Of a stretch of 12,954 nt of DNA, positions 1 to 6,631 are shown piece after piece. The translations under genes and the position numbers were made by a program. The notes beneath the pieces were generated by a model. It was not told where the DNA came from and did not search any database. It saw only the letters and a program-made list of their open reading frames with translations. How positions within the stretch are numbered: position 1 is the stretch's first letter; the number at the start of each line of letters is the position of its first letter. Source of the stretch: Deltaproteobacteria bacterium (GTDB lineage: Bacteria; Desulfobacterota; Desulfobacteria; Desulfobacterales; C00003060); assembly GCA_003647435.1 (NCBI GenBank), contig QMMV01000021.1, positions 1-12,954 on the forward strand. Reading direction: 5' to 3'.

Positions 1-125
1 TCCACCCTACTGTTTTTTCTCAACGCTCAGTAATGCTCTCAGACAGTGAGCCAGTCTCCAATCGGATGGCCTATCCGCAATAATATTTTCAAAAATCTAA
101 ACTGATACGTTTTCCCTATCTCTTG
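1..125. other. Non-coding upstream stretch
   Basis: I see no credible coding sequence here. It holds one copy of a 41-bp dispersed repeat (63-103, listed separately) and leads into the tat promoter. The upstream gene must lie outside the window. Confidence 0.6.
63..103 (+). repeat. 41-bp dispersed repeat, copy A
   Basis: This segment matches 9379-9419 at 33 of 41 positions without gaps. The last 27 bases match at 25 of 27, including the shared blocks GCAATAATAT and ATCTAAACT. In copy A the first 15 bases form a small inverted repeat, CGGAT and ATCCG. It lies 22 bp upstream of the tat promoter -35 box. Its nature is unknown; it may be a fragment of a longer repeat family or a regulatory site. 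Confidence 0.5.
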
Positions 126-154
126 TTGACACAAAGGGAATATGTAGGTATTAA
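126..154 (+). promoter_or_regulatory. Predicted sigma70 promoter of tat operon
   Basis: A consensus -35 box TTGACA (126-131) is followed by a 17-bp spacer and a -10-like TATTAA (149-154). Transcription would start near 161, giving a leader of about 40 nt before the first tat gene. The same TTGACA plus 17 bp arrangement occurs ahead of dsrA and ahead of the 106-residue gene. Confidence 0.6.
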
Positions 155-202
155 TAACCGCGTATATTCTTCACCTATATTAAACCACTAAGGAGTTCTT
201 CT

Positions 203-589
203 ATGTTTGGCATGGGAATGCCGGAAATTCTCGTGATTCTCGCCATCGCACTGATTGTTCTTGGCCCGAAAAAGCTTCCTGAAATAGCCAGGTCTCTCGG
301 TCGAGGCATCGCCGAATTCAAAAAAGCGACACAGGAATTCAAGGAGAATCTTGAAGTAGATAACGAGCTAAAAGAGGTTAAAGATACAATCCACGAAATC
401 AAGGGAGACATTGAGCAAACCGTGCAGGAACCGATAGCTGAAGGTACGGATGTGCATGATAGGGATGCTGTGTCCGAGGAGGATCTTGAAGATAGCTTTG
501 ACGGGGACATGATGGAAACTCCAAAAGAGCGTATCGGCGAGAAATCCCCTCGTCAGGCAGATGCAAAGGAGTCTTCCAGTAATGCCTGA
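203..589 (+). CDS. tatB: Twin-arginine translocase TatA/TatB family subunit
   Basis: This small membrane subunit of the Tat system helps form the receptor or pore that exports folded proteins with twin-arginine signals. The 128-residue product has the family pattern: a short N-terminal transmembrane helix (about residues 5-22), a hinge with the motif LGPKKLPE, an amphipathic helix to about residue 50, then a charged acidic tail. The Glu near the start of the membrane helix and the GP hinge favour TatB over TatA, but single TatA-type proteins with both roles are common in Desulfobacterota, so the subtype is uncertain. The start ATG follows AGGAG (191-195) with 7 bp spacing. Its 3' end overlaps the start of tatC by 8 bp, so translation is probably coupled. 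Confidence 0.9.
   Translation: MFGMGMPEILVILAIALIVLGPKKLPEIARSLGRGIAEFKKATQEFKENLEVDNELKEVKDTIHEIKGDIEQTVQEPIAEGTDVHDRDAVSEEDLEDSFDGDMMETPKERIGEKSPRQADAKESSSNA
565..571 (+). promoter_or_regulatory. Ribosome binding site deciding the tatC start
   Basis: AAAGGAG lies 10 nt before the ATG at 582. An earlier in-frame ATG at 561 sits just in front of this motif and has no site of its own, so 582 is the better tatC start. Confidence 0.7.
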
Positions 590-1343
590 AGAGGAAAAAC
601 TCCCCTTCACAGCTCACCTGGAGGAGCTTCGCAAAAGACTGATTATTTGTTTTTCCGCCATTGGTGTTGGTTTTGTTGTCTGCTACGTGTTTTCAAAGAA
701 GCTCTTTGAATTGCTTATGCTGCCGCTGCTGAAAGCGATGCCTCCTGAGGAGAAGCTGATTTATACAGGCCTGCCCGAAGCATTTTTTACCTATCTGAAA
801 GTTGCATTCTTTGCCGGCATTCTTCTCGCGATTCCCGTCATTATGTACCAGTTGTGGATGTTTATTGCCCCTGGTCTATATGACAAGGAAAAGCGTTTAG
901 CCTTGCCTGTGGTCTTCCTGTCATCCCTCTTTTTTGTGGGTGGGGCATTGTTTGGGTACTTTGTTGTTTTTCCTTTCGGATTCAAGTTCTTTATGGGGTT
1001 TTCCTCTGAGTACATCAGGCCGCTGCCATCCATGAAAGAATACCTGAGTTTTTCTGTGAAGCTCCTGTTTGCTTTTGGTGTTGTTTTTGAACTGCCTCTT
1101 TTTGTGACCTTTCTGGCAAAGCTCGGCATTGTGAATGTCTCGTTTCTCAGGGCAAAGCGTAAATATGCTATCCTGCTTTTCTTCGTGTTTGCGGCCATCC
1201 TGACCCCGCCGGATGTTATTACACAGGTGATGATGGCAGGACCTTTGATCTTGCTTTACGAGATAAGTATTTTTGGCGCAAAGATATTCGGGAAAAAGGA
1301 GCCGCAGGTAAGTACAAAGGAAACTAAGGAAACTTCCGGGTAA
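582..1343 (+). CDS. tatC: Sec-independent protein translocase TatC
   Basis: TatC is the inner-membrane receptor that recognises twin-arginine signal peptides. The 253-residue product is of usual family length and has six hydrophobic segments. Family signatures are visible: HLEELRKRL at residues 12-20, the first periplasmic loop, FIAPGLYDKEKR at 94-105, a Glu at position 170 in FELPLF (the same number as the functionally important Glu170 of E. coli TatC), and LTPPD at 207-211 leading into the last two helices. The C-terminal tail is lysine-rich and cytoplasmic. It overlaps the preceding tat gene by 8 bp, forming a two-gene operon. In sulfate reducers Tat substrates include hydrogenases and iron-sulfur subunits such as DsrO, which gives a plausible but inferred link to the dsr genes nearby. 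Confidence 0.96.
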   Translation: MPEEEKLPFTAHLEELRKRLIICFSAIGVGFVVCYVFSKKLFELLMLPLLKAMPPEEKLIYTGLPEAFFTYLKVAFFAGILLAIPVIMYQLWMFIAPGLYDKEKRLALPVVFLSSLFFVGGALFGYFVVFPFGFKFFMGFSSEYIRPLPSMKEYLSFSVKLLFAFGVVFELPLFVTFLAKLGIVNVSFLRAKRKYAILLFFVFAAILTPPDVITQVMMAGPLILLYEISIFGAKIFGKKEPQVSTKETKETSG

Positions 1344-1354
1344 GCGCTTTCTTC

Positions 1355-1413
1355 TTGACAGTTTCTTAAAATTTTAGTAAACGCAAACTGGGTCCGTTCG
1401 AACAGTTTCTTAA
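1355..1413 (+). promoter_or_regulatory. Putative control region of the cytochrome gene with 12-bp direct repeats
   Basis: A TTGACA box (1355-1360) starts this region, but the hexamer 17 bp downstream is a poor -10 match (TAAACG). The exact 12-mer ACAGTTTCTTAA occurs twice, at 1358-1369 and 1402-1413, 44 bp apart start to start, which puts both on the same helical face. They could be sites for a regulator or a duplicated promoter element. The exact promoter is not settled. Confidence 0.35.
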
Positions 1414-1453
1414 TTATGTTGATAAATTCGCGGAAAGGGGGTGAAAGCAGATT

Positions 1454-1894
1454 ATGAAGAAACAATCATTATCAGTACTTGTGACTATGGTCTTGGGGCT
1501 GGTATTTCTTTTCGCACTTGCATATGCAGCCCAGCAGGCGCCTGACACGATTACCATGAATTCAAAGGTTTACCCCAAACACAAAAAATCTCTCGTCACC
1601 TTTACCCACAAAAAGCACAACGTGGACTACAAGATCGGCTGCACCGAGTGCCACCATAACTATGTAGGCGGAAAAAACGTCTGGAAAAAGGGAGATGAGG
1701 TCAAGAAATGTGACGCCTGCCACAGCGAGGCCAAAAAACCTAAAGGCGTGAAGTTAAGCAAAAAGGAAAAAATCAAAAAGTATCATTATTCAGCTATTCA
1801 TGAAAACTGTAAAAGCTGCCACAGGAAACTAAAAAAGCAGGGTAAACCCACCGGCCCGACGGCGTGTAAGGGCTGTCATCCGAAGAAAAAATAA
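1454..1894 (+). CDS. Periplasmic tetraheme cytochrome c3 (class III)
   Basis: This is a small multiheme electron carrier of the periplasm, a usual redox partner of hydrogenases and formate dehydrogenases and of membrane complexes in sulfate reducers. The 146-residue precursor starts with a signal peptide (about residues 1-25, ending ALAYA). Four CXXCH heme sites follow at 63-67, 86-90, 119-123 and 138-142. The block with His52 and His55, then CTECHH, mirrors the class III pattern in which those histidines and the His after the first site are axial ligands; His116 is in the position of another. Unlike Desulfovibrio type I c3, all four sites are CXXCH, with no CX4CH. The mature protein is very lysine-rich. 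A purine-rich site (GGAAAGGGGGTG) lies upstream of the ATG. It ends 18 bp before a bidirectional terminator shared with dsrN. Confidence 0.93.
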   Translation: MKKQSLSVLVTMVLGLVFLFALAYAAQQAPDTITMNSKVYPKHKKSLVTFTHKKHNVDYKIGCTECHHNYVGGKNVWKKGDEVKKCDACHSEAKKPKGVKLSKKEKIKKYHYSAIHENCKSCHRKLKKQGKPTGPTACKGCHPKKK

Positions 1895-1912
1895 AGCACG
1901 AGAATTAAAACC

Positions 1913-1956
1913 AAAAATAGGGTAAGATCGTTTTTAGGGTCTTGCCCTATTTTTTT
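1913..1956. terminator. Bidirectional intrinsic terminator
   Basis: A 15-bp stem (1913-1927 with 1940-1954, one G-T pair) encloses a 12-nt loop. It is flanked by A-runs on the left and T-runs on the right, so it yields a hairpin plus U-tract on both strands. It separates the convergent cytochrome (plus) and dsrN (minus) genes and should terminate both transcripts. Confidence 0.88.
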
Positions 1957-1970
1957 GCGCTTTTCAGCTC

Positions 1971-3530
1971 TTATCGTCTCATTGAGGGAATGAGAGGAGA
2001 ATCCTGCCTGTTCGACCTTCCTGCTGATGCCTTTTGGTATAGAAGACTCGCCTCTACCATTGCCTTAGCCCAGGCAGGAGTACCCAGGGCATGTACGTGT
2101 GAATATGTGGCCAGTGTGTTTTTGTAACAGAGACCGTCGCGTTTGCCATTAAAGCCTGATCCGCGGATCATCCGAAAGCACAGGTCTTCCGGCTTACCCT
2201 GCCAGTTTAAGACTTTTGAATAATGGAACTCATGGCCTCGAATAATGGTACCGGGCGCATAATAAGGATTTTTTCTTTCAACTTCTAAAATCGTATAACC
2301 GTGCCCCTCCGGTCTCTTTGAAAGCCCAAAAACTGCAGGGAACACGCCTACCATCGGGTAAGTCGCACCGTTAACAATCAGACTTTCACCCATATACATC
2401 AGCCCCCCGCATTCAGCGTATATGGGTAGGCCGGTTTGTGCCAGGGAACGAATATTGTTGCGAAATTTCTTATTTTTCGCCAGAATCCTCGCATGGGTTT
2501 CAGGAAAGCCGCCCCCTATGTACAATCCGTCGATATTTTGAATACCTGAACCCTCAAGGGCACTCAGCATAACTACCTCAGCCCCTGCCGCTTCGAGCGC
2601 TTCTATGTTTTCCGGGTAGTAAAACTGAAATGCTGCATCCCTGATTACGGCAATGCGGGGTAGCGGCGTATTGTTTTTCAAAGTGACATCTTCCTCTTTC
2701 TCTACCCGCTCGTGCCTCACACTGGCCGGCCGGCCTAATCCCCTCCCGGCGGGGAAGTGGGAATAGCCTCGTGAAATAACATTATTTTGCCCTTCCCATT
2801 GAGGGCGGGGTGTCAGAGTGAGTGGCGAATCTGTCAGAGCAGGAGCCTCTTTTATCATAGAAAGGAGCCTATCAAGATCAAGATACCGCTCAGCCATGTC
2901 GGCGGCTTTTTGAATCGATTCTTCCGCCCACTTATGTTCTGGCGTAGGAACCAGGCCCATGTGCCTTTCGGGAAAAGAATTTCCGCCCATCTTTGGTATG
3001 GCTCCGAGAACAGGTATATGGCAGTGATGTTCTATGGTAGTTCTGAGGATCGACTCATGACGGGGGCCTGCGACTCGATTCAGGATAACGGCGCAAATAT
3101 TGACTGCCGGGTCGAAGTGGACACACCCTAATATCATAGCGGCAACCGTACGTGTTGTTTTAGTGCAGTCTATGACAAGGACCACGGGGGCATTGAGGAG
3201 TTTGGCAAGTTCCGAAGTGCTGGTATCACCTGTCAAGTTGATGCCATCATAAAGACCGCGGTTTCCCTCTATGACGGCGACATCACTTGCCAGGGCGTGG
3301 TTTGCAAACGAAAGGAGAATCTCGTCGGGTGGGATTAAGAAGGTATCCAGATTATGACACGGGTGGCCGGCCGCCAGAGCCAACCACCCCGCGTCAATAA
3401 AATCCGGTCCCTTTTTGAATGGTGCAACAACCATCCCGCGTTTTCGGCAGGATGCTATTACTCCAAGGGAAATTATCGTCTTCCCCGAACCGCCAGACAT
3501 ACCAGAAATAACAATTCGGGGAAAAGCCAT
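1971..3530 (-). CDS. dsrN: DsrN, glutamine-dependent siroheme amidase (CbiA family)
   Basis: DsrN belongs to the cobyrinic acid a,c-diamide synthase family. In dsr clusters it amidates siroheme, using ATP and glutamine, to make the siroamide cofactor of DsrAB. The 519-residue product has an N-terminal ATPase domain with P-loop GMSGGSGKT (10-18), then a C-terminal class I glutamine amidotransferase-like domain with the catalytic Cys373 in YAECGG and the partner His in SHVH (477-480). It is the last gene of the dsr operon, 73 bp after dsrD; that gap holds only weak hairpins (CTGTT/AACAG, CTGGT/ACCAG), so cotranscription is likely. The Shine-Dalgarno site is weak. The linker at about residues 233-286 is unusually long and contains what looks like an in-frame palindromic insertion (2716-2822). 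Confidence 0.9.
   Translation of the reverse strand: MAFPRIVISGMSGGSGKTIISLGVIASCRKRGMVVAPFKKGPDFIDAGWLALAAGHPCHNLDTFLIPPDEILLSFANHALASDVAVIEGNRGLYDGINLTGDTSTSELAKLLNAPVVLVIDCTKTTRTVAAMILGCVHFDPAVNICAVILNRVAGPRHESILRTTIEHHCHIPVLGAIPKMGGNSFPERHMGLVPTPEHKWAEESIQKAADMAERYLDLDRLLSMIKEAPALTDSPLTLTPRPQWEGQNNVISRGYSHFPAGRGLGRPASVRHERVEKEEDVTLKNNTPLPRIAVIRDAAFQFYYPENIEALEAAGAEVVMLSALEGSGIQNIDGLYIGGGFPETHARILAKNKKFRNNIRSLAQTGLPIYAECGGLMYMGESLIVNGATYPMVGVFPAVFGLSKRPEGHGYTILEVERKNPYYAPGTIIRGHEFHYSKVLNWQGKPEDLCFRMIRGSGFNGKRDGLCYKNTLATYSHVHALGTPAWAKAMVEASLLYQKASAGRSNRQDSPLIPSMRR
2716..2822. repeat. MITE-like palindromic insertion inside dsrN
   Basis: This GC-rich 107-bp segment is bounded by imperfect 11-bp inverted ends (CTCACACTGGC at 2716-2726 and GTCAGAGTGAG at 2812-2822, 9 of 11 complementary). 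Inside are further short palindromes such as GGCCGGCC and CCCCTCCCGGCGGGG. The protein it encodes (residues about 237-272, with LTLTPRP and FPAGRGLG) has the low-complexity look of peptides read through dispersed palindromic repeats and falls in the linker between two conserved domains. I infer a mobile repeat that stayed open in frame; a second genomic copy would be needed to prove it. Confidence 0.5.
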
Positions 3531-3603
3531 ACTTTTCGGTTTATCGTCTCTTTAAATATGCCTGTTTTAACAGCGAACTACCTGGTTTGAAAAAGACCAG
3601 AGC

Positions 3604-3843
3604 CTACTCCTCGTGCTCGGCACCAGCCTGCTTGCCGACACCTTTAAGGCCGTACAGAGTAGTACTCCCGCTGGACCAGTACTCAAGCATGCCTTCCTGG
3701 ACCATCTTGTTAACCAGATTCTTCACTGTTCTGCTCTTTTCATCTGGCAACATTTTGTAAAAGTCCTTCAGGTAAAACTTGGACTTGCCTTTCTTTTTTT
3801 CCAGTGTTTCGACGATGAGTTTCTTGGCTGCTTCTTCATCCAT
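3604..3843 (-). CDS. dsrD: DsrD, winged-helix activator of sulfite reductase
   Basis: DsrD is a small cytoplasmic protein found with dsrAB in organisms that reduce sulfate; it has been shown to stimulate DsrAB activity rather than act as a DNA-binding regulator. The 79-residue product matches the family length and its winged-helix make-up: helices at about 3-17 and 24-32, a recognition-helix-like segment SRTVKNLVNKMVQEG (37-51), then the wing with LEYWSSGSTTLYG. The ATG at 3843 follows AGAGG (3851-3855) with 7 bp spacing; longer readings of the frame run into dsrB and lack a site. It starts 19 bp after the dsrB stop, placing it firmly in the dsr operon. The presence of dsrD supports a reductive rather than sulfur-oxidising type of Dsr system. 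Confidence 0.95.
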   Translation of the reverse strand: MDEEAAKKLIVETLEKKKGKSKFYLKDFYKMLPDEKSRTVKNLVNKMVQEGMLEYWSSGSTTLYGLKGVGKQAGAEHEE

Positions 3844-3862
3844 TTTTTTACCTCTTTTCGTT

Positions 3863-5014
3863 TTAGGTAAACTTAAACTGCGTTGTTTGACGCCAGGTAT
3901 AATAAGCAGGATCACGGAAATCATCTATGAGATGATGGGTAAACTCAAGGCCGGTCTTCTCAAAGAATTTCTCCCAACCGATCCTCTCAGCCCAGTCACC
4001 GAAGCGCTCGTATTTCCTGGCATCAGCCGCGTATGTATCTACCATCTTTTTGATTGTCTCTGTCATGGTCGGCCAGCGCGGCGTCTCGTTTGGAATAAAC
4101 GCAACTACCACCTTCGAGAACTTGGGAGCAGTTATCCTGTTCGATATCTTACCACCTGCCAGGAGCACGATGCCGTCACCTTCCGTATCAGCCAAAGGCA
4201 TGGATGGACACATCGTGTAGCAATTGCCGCAGAACATGCAGCGTTCTTCGTTGACAGCCACGCTCTTTACGGTGGTGCCATCCTCAAGTTCCACCTTTGC
4301 AGGCTTGATAGCCCCTGTAGGACAGGCGGCAATGGCGAGAGGAATCTCGCAAAGTTTGTCGATGTATTCATGGTCGATCATGGGCGGTTTGCGGTGATAA
4401 CCCAAGATTGCGATATCCGAACAGTGCACAGCTCCGCACATGTTCAGGCAGCAAGCCATTGATATCCTGAGCTTGGCAGGAAGTTTCATGTTGGTAAAAT
4501 CATCAAACAGGACGTCAAGTGTAGCCTTTACCGTCCCTGATGCATCAGTCGCCGGGGTATGGCAATGGATCCAGCCCTGGGTGTGCACGATGTTGGTGAT
4601 CCCCGCACCGGTGCCCCCTATGGGGAACTTGTAACACCCGCCAGGCTGCTTCCGGCTCAGAAGGTCTTCTTTCAGAGACATAGCCTTTTCTTTGCTGTCG
4701 ACCATGAATTCGACATTATTTCTGGTTGTCCATCGCACATAGCCGTCGCAGTATTTATCTGCAATTGATATTATTTCACGAATGAGACTTACACTCATAA
4801 GGCGGCATCCGCCTGCCCTTATCGTATAAAGCTCATCTCCGCTTTCGGCAACCCGCTTGATGATTCCAGGCTCCAGGATCTCGTGATACAACCACTTGCC
4901 TTTATTTTTCTTGATAATTGGTGGATAGAATTCGCTCCCTTTTCTCGGTCCAATATCTGTAATCCTGTCTTTCAACGGGTTTTCGGGATCATATCCTGAT
5001 GATATAAATGCCAT
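3863..5014 (-). CDS. dsrB: Dissimilatory sulfite reductase beta subunit
   Basis: DsrB forms the alpha2beta2 sulfite reductase with DsrA and carries the catalytic siroheme and its coupled [4Fe-4S] cluster; with DsrC it reduces sulfite in the cytoplasm. The 383-residue product has Cys151, Cys188, Cys189 and Cys193, the same numbers as the cluster and siroheme ligands of Desulfovibrio vulgaris DsrB. A ferredoxin-like insert follows, with Cys231 and CMFCGNCYTMCP (259-270). The C-terminal HHLIDDFRDPAYYTWRQ block is the classic region used for dsrB PCR primers. An upstream in-frame GTG at 5023 overlaps the Shine-Dalgarno site, so the ATG at 5014 is chosen. The gap to dsrA is 12 bp. Confidence 0.98.
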   Translation of the reverse strand: MAFISSGYDPENPLKDRITDIGPRKGSEFYPPIIKKNKGKWLYHEILEPGIIKRVAESGDELYTIRAGGCRLMSVSLIREIISIADKYCDGYVRWTTRNNVEFMVDSKEKAMSLKEDLLSRKQPGGCYKFPIGGTGAGITNIVHTQGWIHCHTPATDASGTVKATLDVLFDDFTNMKLPAKLRISMACCLNMCGAVHCSDIAILGYHRKPPMIDHEYIDKLCEIPLAIAACPTGAIKPAKVELEDGTTVKSVAVNEERCMFCGNCYTMCPSMPLADTEGDGIVLLAGGKISNRITAPKFSKVVVAFIPNETPRWPTMTETIKKMVDTYAADARKYERFGDWAERIGWEKFFEKTGLEFTHHLIDDFRDPAYYTWRQTTQFKFT

Positions 5015-5022
5015 AGTTTTCA

Positions 5023-5028
5023 CCTCCT
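5023..5028 (-). promoter_or_regulatory. Ribosome binding site deciding the dsrB start
   Basis: AGGAGG on the minus strand sits 8 nt before the ATG at 5014 and overlaps the dsrA stop codon (5027-5029). This rules out the in-frame GTG at 5023 as the start. Confidence 0.85.
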
Positions 5029-6343
5029 ATCTTTGATGGTATTTTCTGAATTCTTTGATGTCTCTCTTAAATCCACCAGGAACTTCTTCCTCTTTCCAGA
5101 ATATGTAAGGATTGGACCGGGGCTCCTGAATCATCTGCGGAATAGGCTTGAGACCTGTTACTTCCAGAAGCTTCTGGAAACCTTGCCTCTTCATCAACTC
5201 GCCGAGACGCTCACGGTTCAGTCCCTCTTCCATCCACCAATCCCAGAGCTTTTCTATGAGTTCCTTGATTTCGTCGTAGGGTTCTTCTACCTTCATAAAG
5301 GGTACTATTAAAGTAGACATCTGGGCTCCGTGCAGGATCGGGGCCTTTGCGCCGGCCAGGAGGCATACGCCTCTGTCATTTCCTATCCTCAAAGCTCTTG
5401 GCATAACATTTATGCAGTGCATGCAGCGCGTGCACTCGGGATTGTTGATTTCAAGCTTCTCGCCGTCCCATCGCATACACTTCGTCGGGCAAAGATCGAT
5501 CACTTCTTTCTGGATGTCAAATTTCCCCCAGTCGCGACCGGCATGGGCACCGGCATTTGGCACCAGCTCCCCGCCAACATACGCCTTAACCGCTTCCTGG
5601 TCGATGCGGATATCATCGCGCCAGATCCCGATAAAAGACAGGTCAGCTCGTGCGATAGAGGCGACACAGCAATTTGGACAGCCATCAAACTTGAACTTGA
5701 ATTTGTACGGGAAAGCAGGCCTGTGGAGTTCGTCCTGGTATTCCATGGTCAGGTCGTAACAAAGGGCCTGGGTGTCGTAACAGGCGAATTCACACATGGA
5801 CTCACCCATACAGTCAGACGGGGTCCTCAAGTTTGATCCCGAACCGCCGAGGTCCTGATCAAGGTTATGAGTCATCTCATAGAATATCTCTTCTAACTGC
5901 TCCGTTGTAGTGCCCAGAAAGATGATGTCACCTGTAGAGCCATGCATGTTCGTAAGGCCGCTGCCGCGCCTTTCCCAGAGGTCACAAAGCTTTTCCAAGT
6001 ATTCGGTAGTGTAAAAGTGCCCCGCGGGTTGGTTTACACGAAGGGTGTGAAAATGTGCCACGCCTGGAAACATCTCTGGTTGGTCGCAGTATCGGCCGAT
6101 AACGCCGCCGCCATATCCAAAAACGCCGACGATACCGCCATGTTTCCAGTGCGTCCGCTTGTGAACATACGAGAGTTCGAGAACTCCCAAGAGGTCTTCG
6201 CAGCAGTCCACCGGTATCTGATACTCAATGTTCTTTTCATTCTTTTTTCTGGATTCGGCCTCTTGCTTGATGTCAGTCACAAAGCTCGGCCACGGTCCTG
6301 TCTCCAGTTGATCGAGCAAAGGAGTTTTGTGCTTGAATTCCAT
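5027..6343 (-). CDS. dsrA: Dissimilatory sulfite reductase alpha subunit
   Basis: DsrA is the larger partner of the sulfite reductase heterotetramer and first gene of the operon. The 438-residue product has the family length. The siroheme/[4Fe-4S] ligands are seen as Cys178-x5-Cys184 and Cys222-x3-Cys226, followed by a ferredoxin domain with CPTKC (285-289) and CTRCMHC (304-310). The THWKHGG block (64-70) is the classic forward primer region for dsrA. The ATG follows GGGAGG (6351-6356) with 7 bp spacing. All metal-binding cysteines are present, so the enzyme should be functional. It is transcribed from the promoter at 6544-6572 through a leader of about 190 nt. Confidence 0.98.
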   Translation of the reverse strand: MEFKHKTPLLDQLETGPWPSFVTDIKQEAESRKKNEKNIEYQIPVDCCEDLLGVLELSYVHKRTHWKHGGIVGVFGYGGGVIGRYCDQPEMFPGVAHFHTLRVNQPAGHFYTTEYLEKLCDLWERRGSGLTNMHGSTGDIIFLGTTTEQLEEIFYEMTHNLDQDLGGSGSNLRTPSDCMGESMCEFACYDTQALCYDLTMEYQDELHRPAFPYKFKFKFDGCPNCCVASIARADLSFIGIWRDDIRIDQEAVKAYVGGELVPNAGAHAGRDWGKFDIQKEVIDLCPTKCMRWDGEKLEINNPECTRCMHCINVMPRALRIGNDRGVCLLAGAKAPILHGAQMSTLIVPFMKVEEPYDEIKELIEKLWDWWMEEGLNRERLGELMKRQGFQKLLEVTGLKPIPQMIQEPRSNPYIFWKEEEVPGGFKRDIKEFRKYHQR

Positions 6344-6446
6344 TATTGTACCTCCCTTCTTTTGGGATTTTAAACATTAATTCTGAACCACGGTTCCCTC
6401 AACGGAATATCTCTTCTCACCTCCTCTCAGGTTGAATTTTGGAAGT

Positions 6447-6474
6447 CGTTTAAGCAGAAACGTTTAAGTAGAAA
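6447..6474. repeat. 14-bp tandem repeat in the dsr leader
   Basis: CGTTTAAGCAGAAA (6447-6460) is followed directly by CGTTTAAGTAGAAA (6461-6474), 13 of 14 identical. It lies within the predicted dsrA transcript leader, about 60-90 nt after the predicted start. Tandem sites like this can bind a regulator or shape leader RNA; the function here is unknown. Confidence 0.6.
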
Positions 6475-6509
6475 ATAGTCACGGAAAAGGAAAGTTATGT
6501 TATTTTGAG

Positions 6510-6535
6510 AAAAAGCAGGACGTGTACAACCCTGC
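6510..6535 (-). terminator. Terminator-like hairpin at the 5' end of the dsr transcript
   Basis: Read on the minus strand, GCAGG (6535-6531) and CCTGC (6519-6515) form a 5-bp GC-rich stem with an 11-nt loop followed by five Ts. It begins about 2 nt after the predicted transcription start. A terminator this close to the start is unlikely to act in the ordinary way; it may instead protect the 5' end of the mRNA or mark an operator inverted repeat. Confidence 0.4.
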
Positions 6536-6543
6536 AGAAACCC

Positions 6544-6572
6544 TATATAGACTTGAGAACCGATATTGTCAA
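6544..6572 (-). promoter_or_regulatory. Predicted sigma70 promoter of dsrABDN
   Basis: On the minus strand a perfect TTGACA (6572-6567) is separated by exactly 17 bp from TATATA (6549-6544). Transcription should start near 6537, about 190 nt before the dsrA ATG. This is the best promoter match in the window, which fits the high expression expected for dsr genes. Confidence 0.75.
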
Positions 6573-6597
6573 CAAAAAAACCAGAAATTTTCTGTTT
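6573..6597 (-). terminator. Weak terminator or operator between the 401-residue gene and dsrA
   Basis: On the minus strand CAGAAA and TTTCTG (6582-6594) form an A/T-rich hairpin with a 1-nt centre, followed by GGTTTTTTT. It lies 38 bp after the stop of the 401-residue gene and directly upstream of the dsr -35 box. It could end the upstream transcript, be a palindromic regulator site over the dsr promoter, or both. Confidence 0.45.
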
Positions 6598-6631
6598 GCG
6601 AGTTCGCGTGTGGTAACGAAAAAATCACAGC

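Noticed and set aside
561..1343. tatC starting at the ATG at 561
   Set aside because: The AAAGGAG motif lies after this codon and 10 nt before the ATG at 582, and family N-termini agree with the shorter form.
3562..3600. Terminator between dsrD and dsrN
   Set aside because: The two hairpins are short, and no T-tract follows on the minus strand, so dsrN is more likely cotranscribed.
3779..4462. Long plus-strand open frame (227 codons)
   Set aside because: It is antisense to dsrD and dsrB, which are certain from conserved motifs.
6370..6420. 16-codon leader peptide frame starting with GTG in the dsr leader
   Set aside because: The GTG overlaps or directly abuts the ribosome site, so initiation there is improbable. 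There is no codon run suggesting attenuation.
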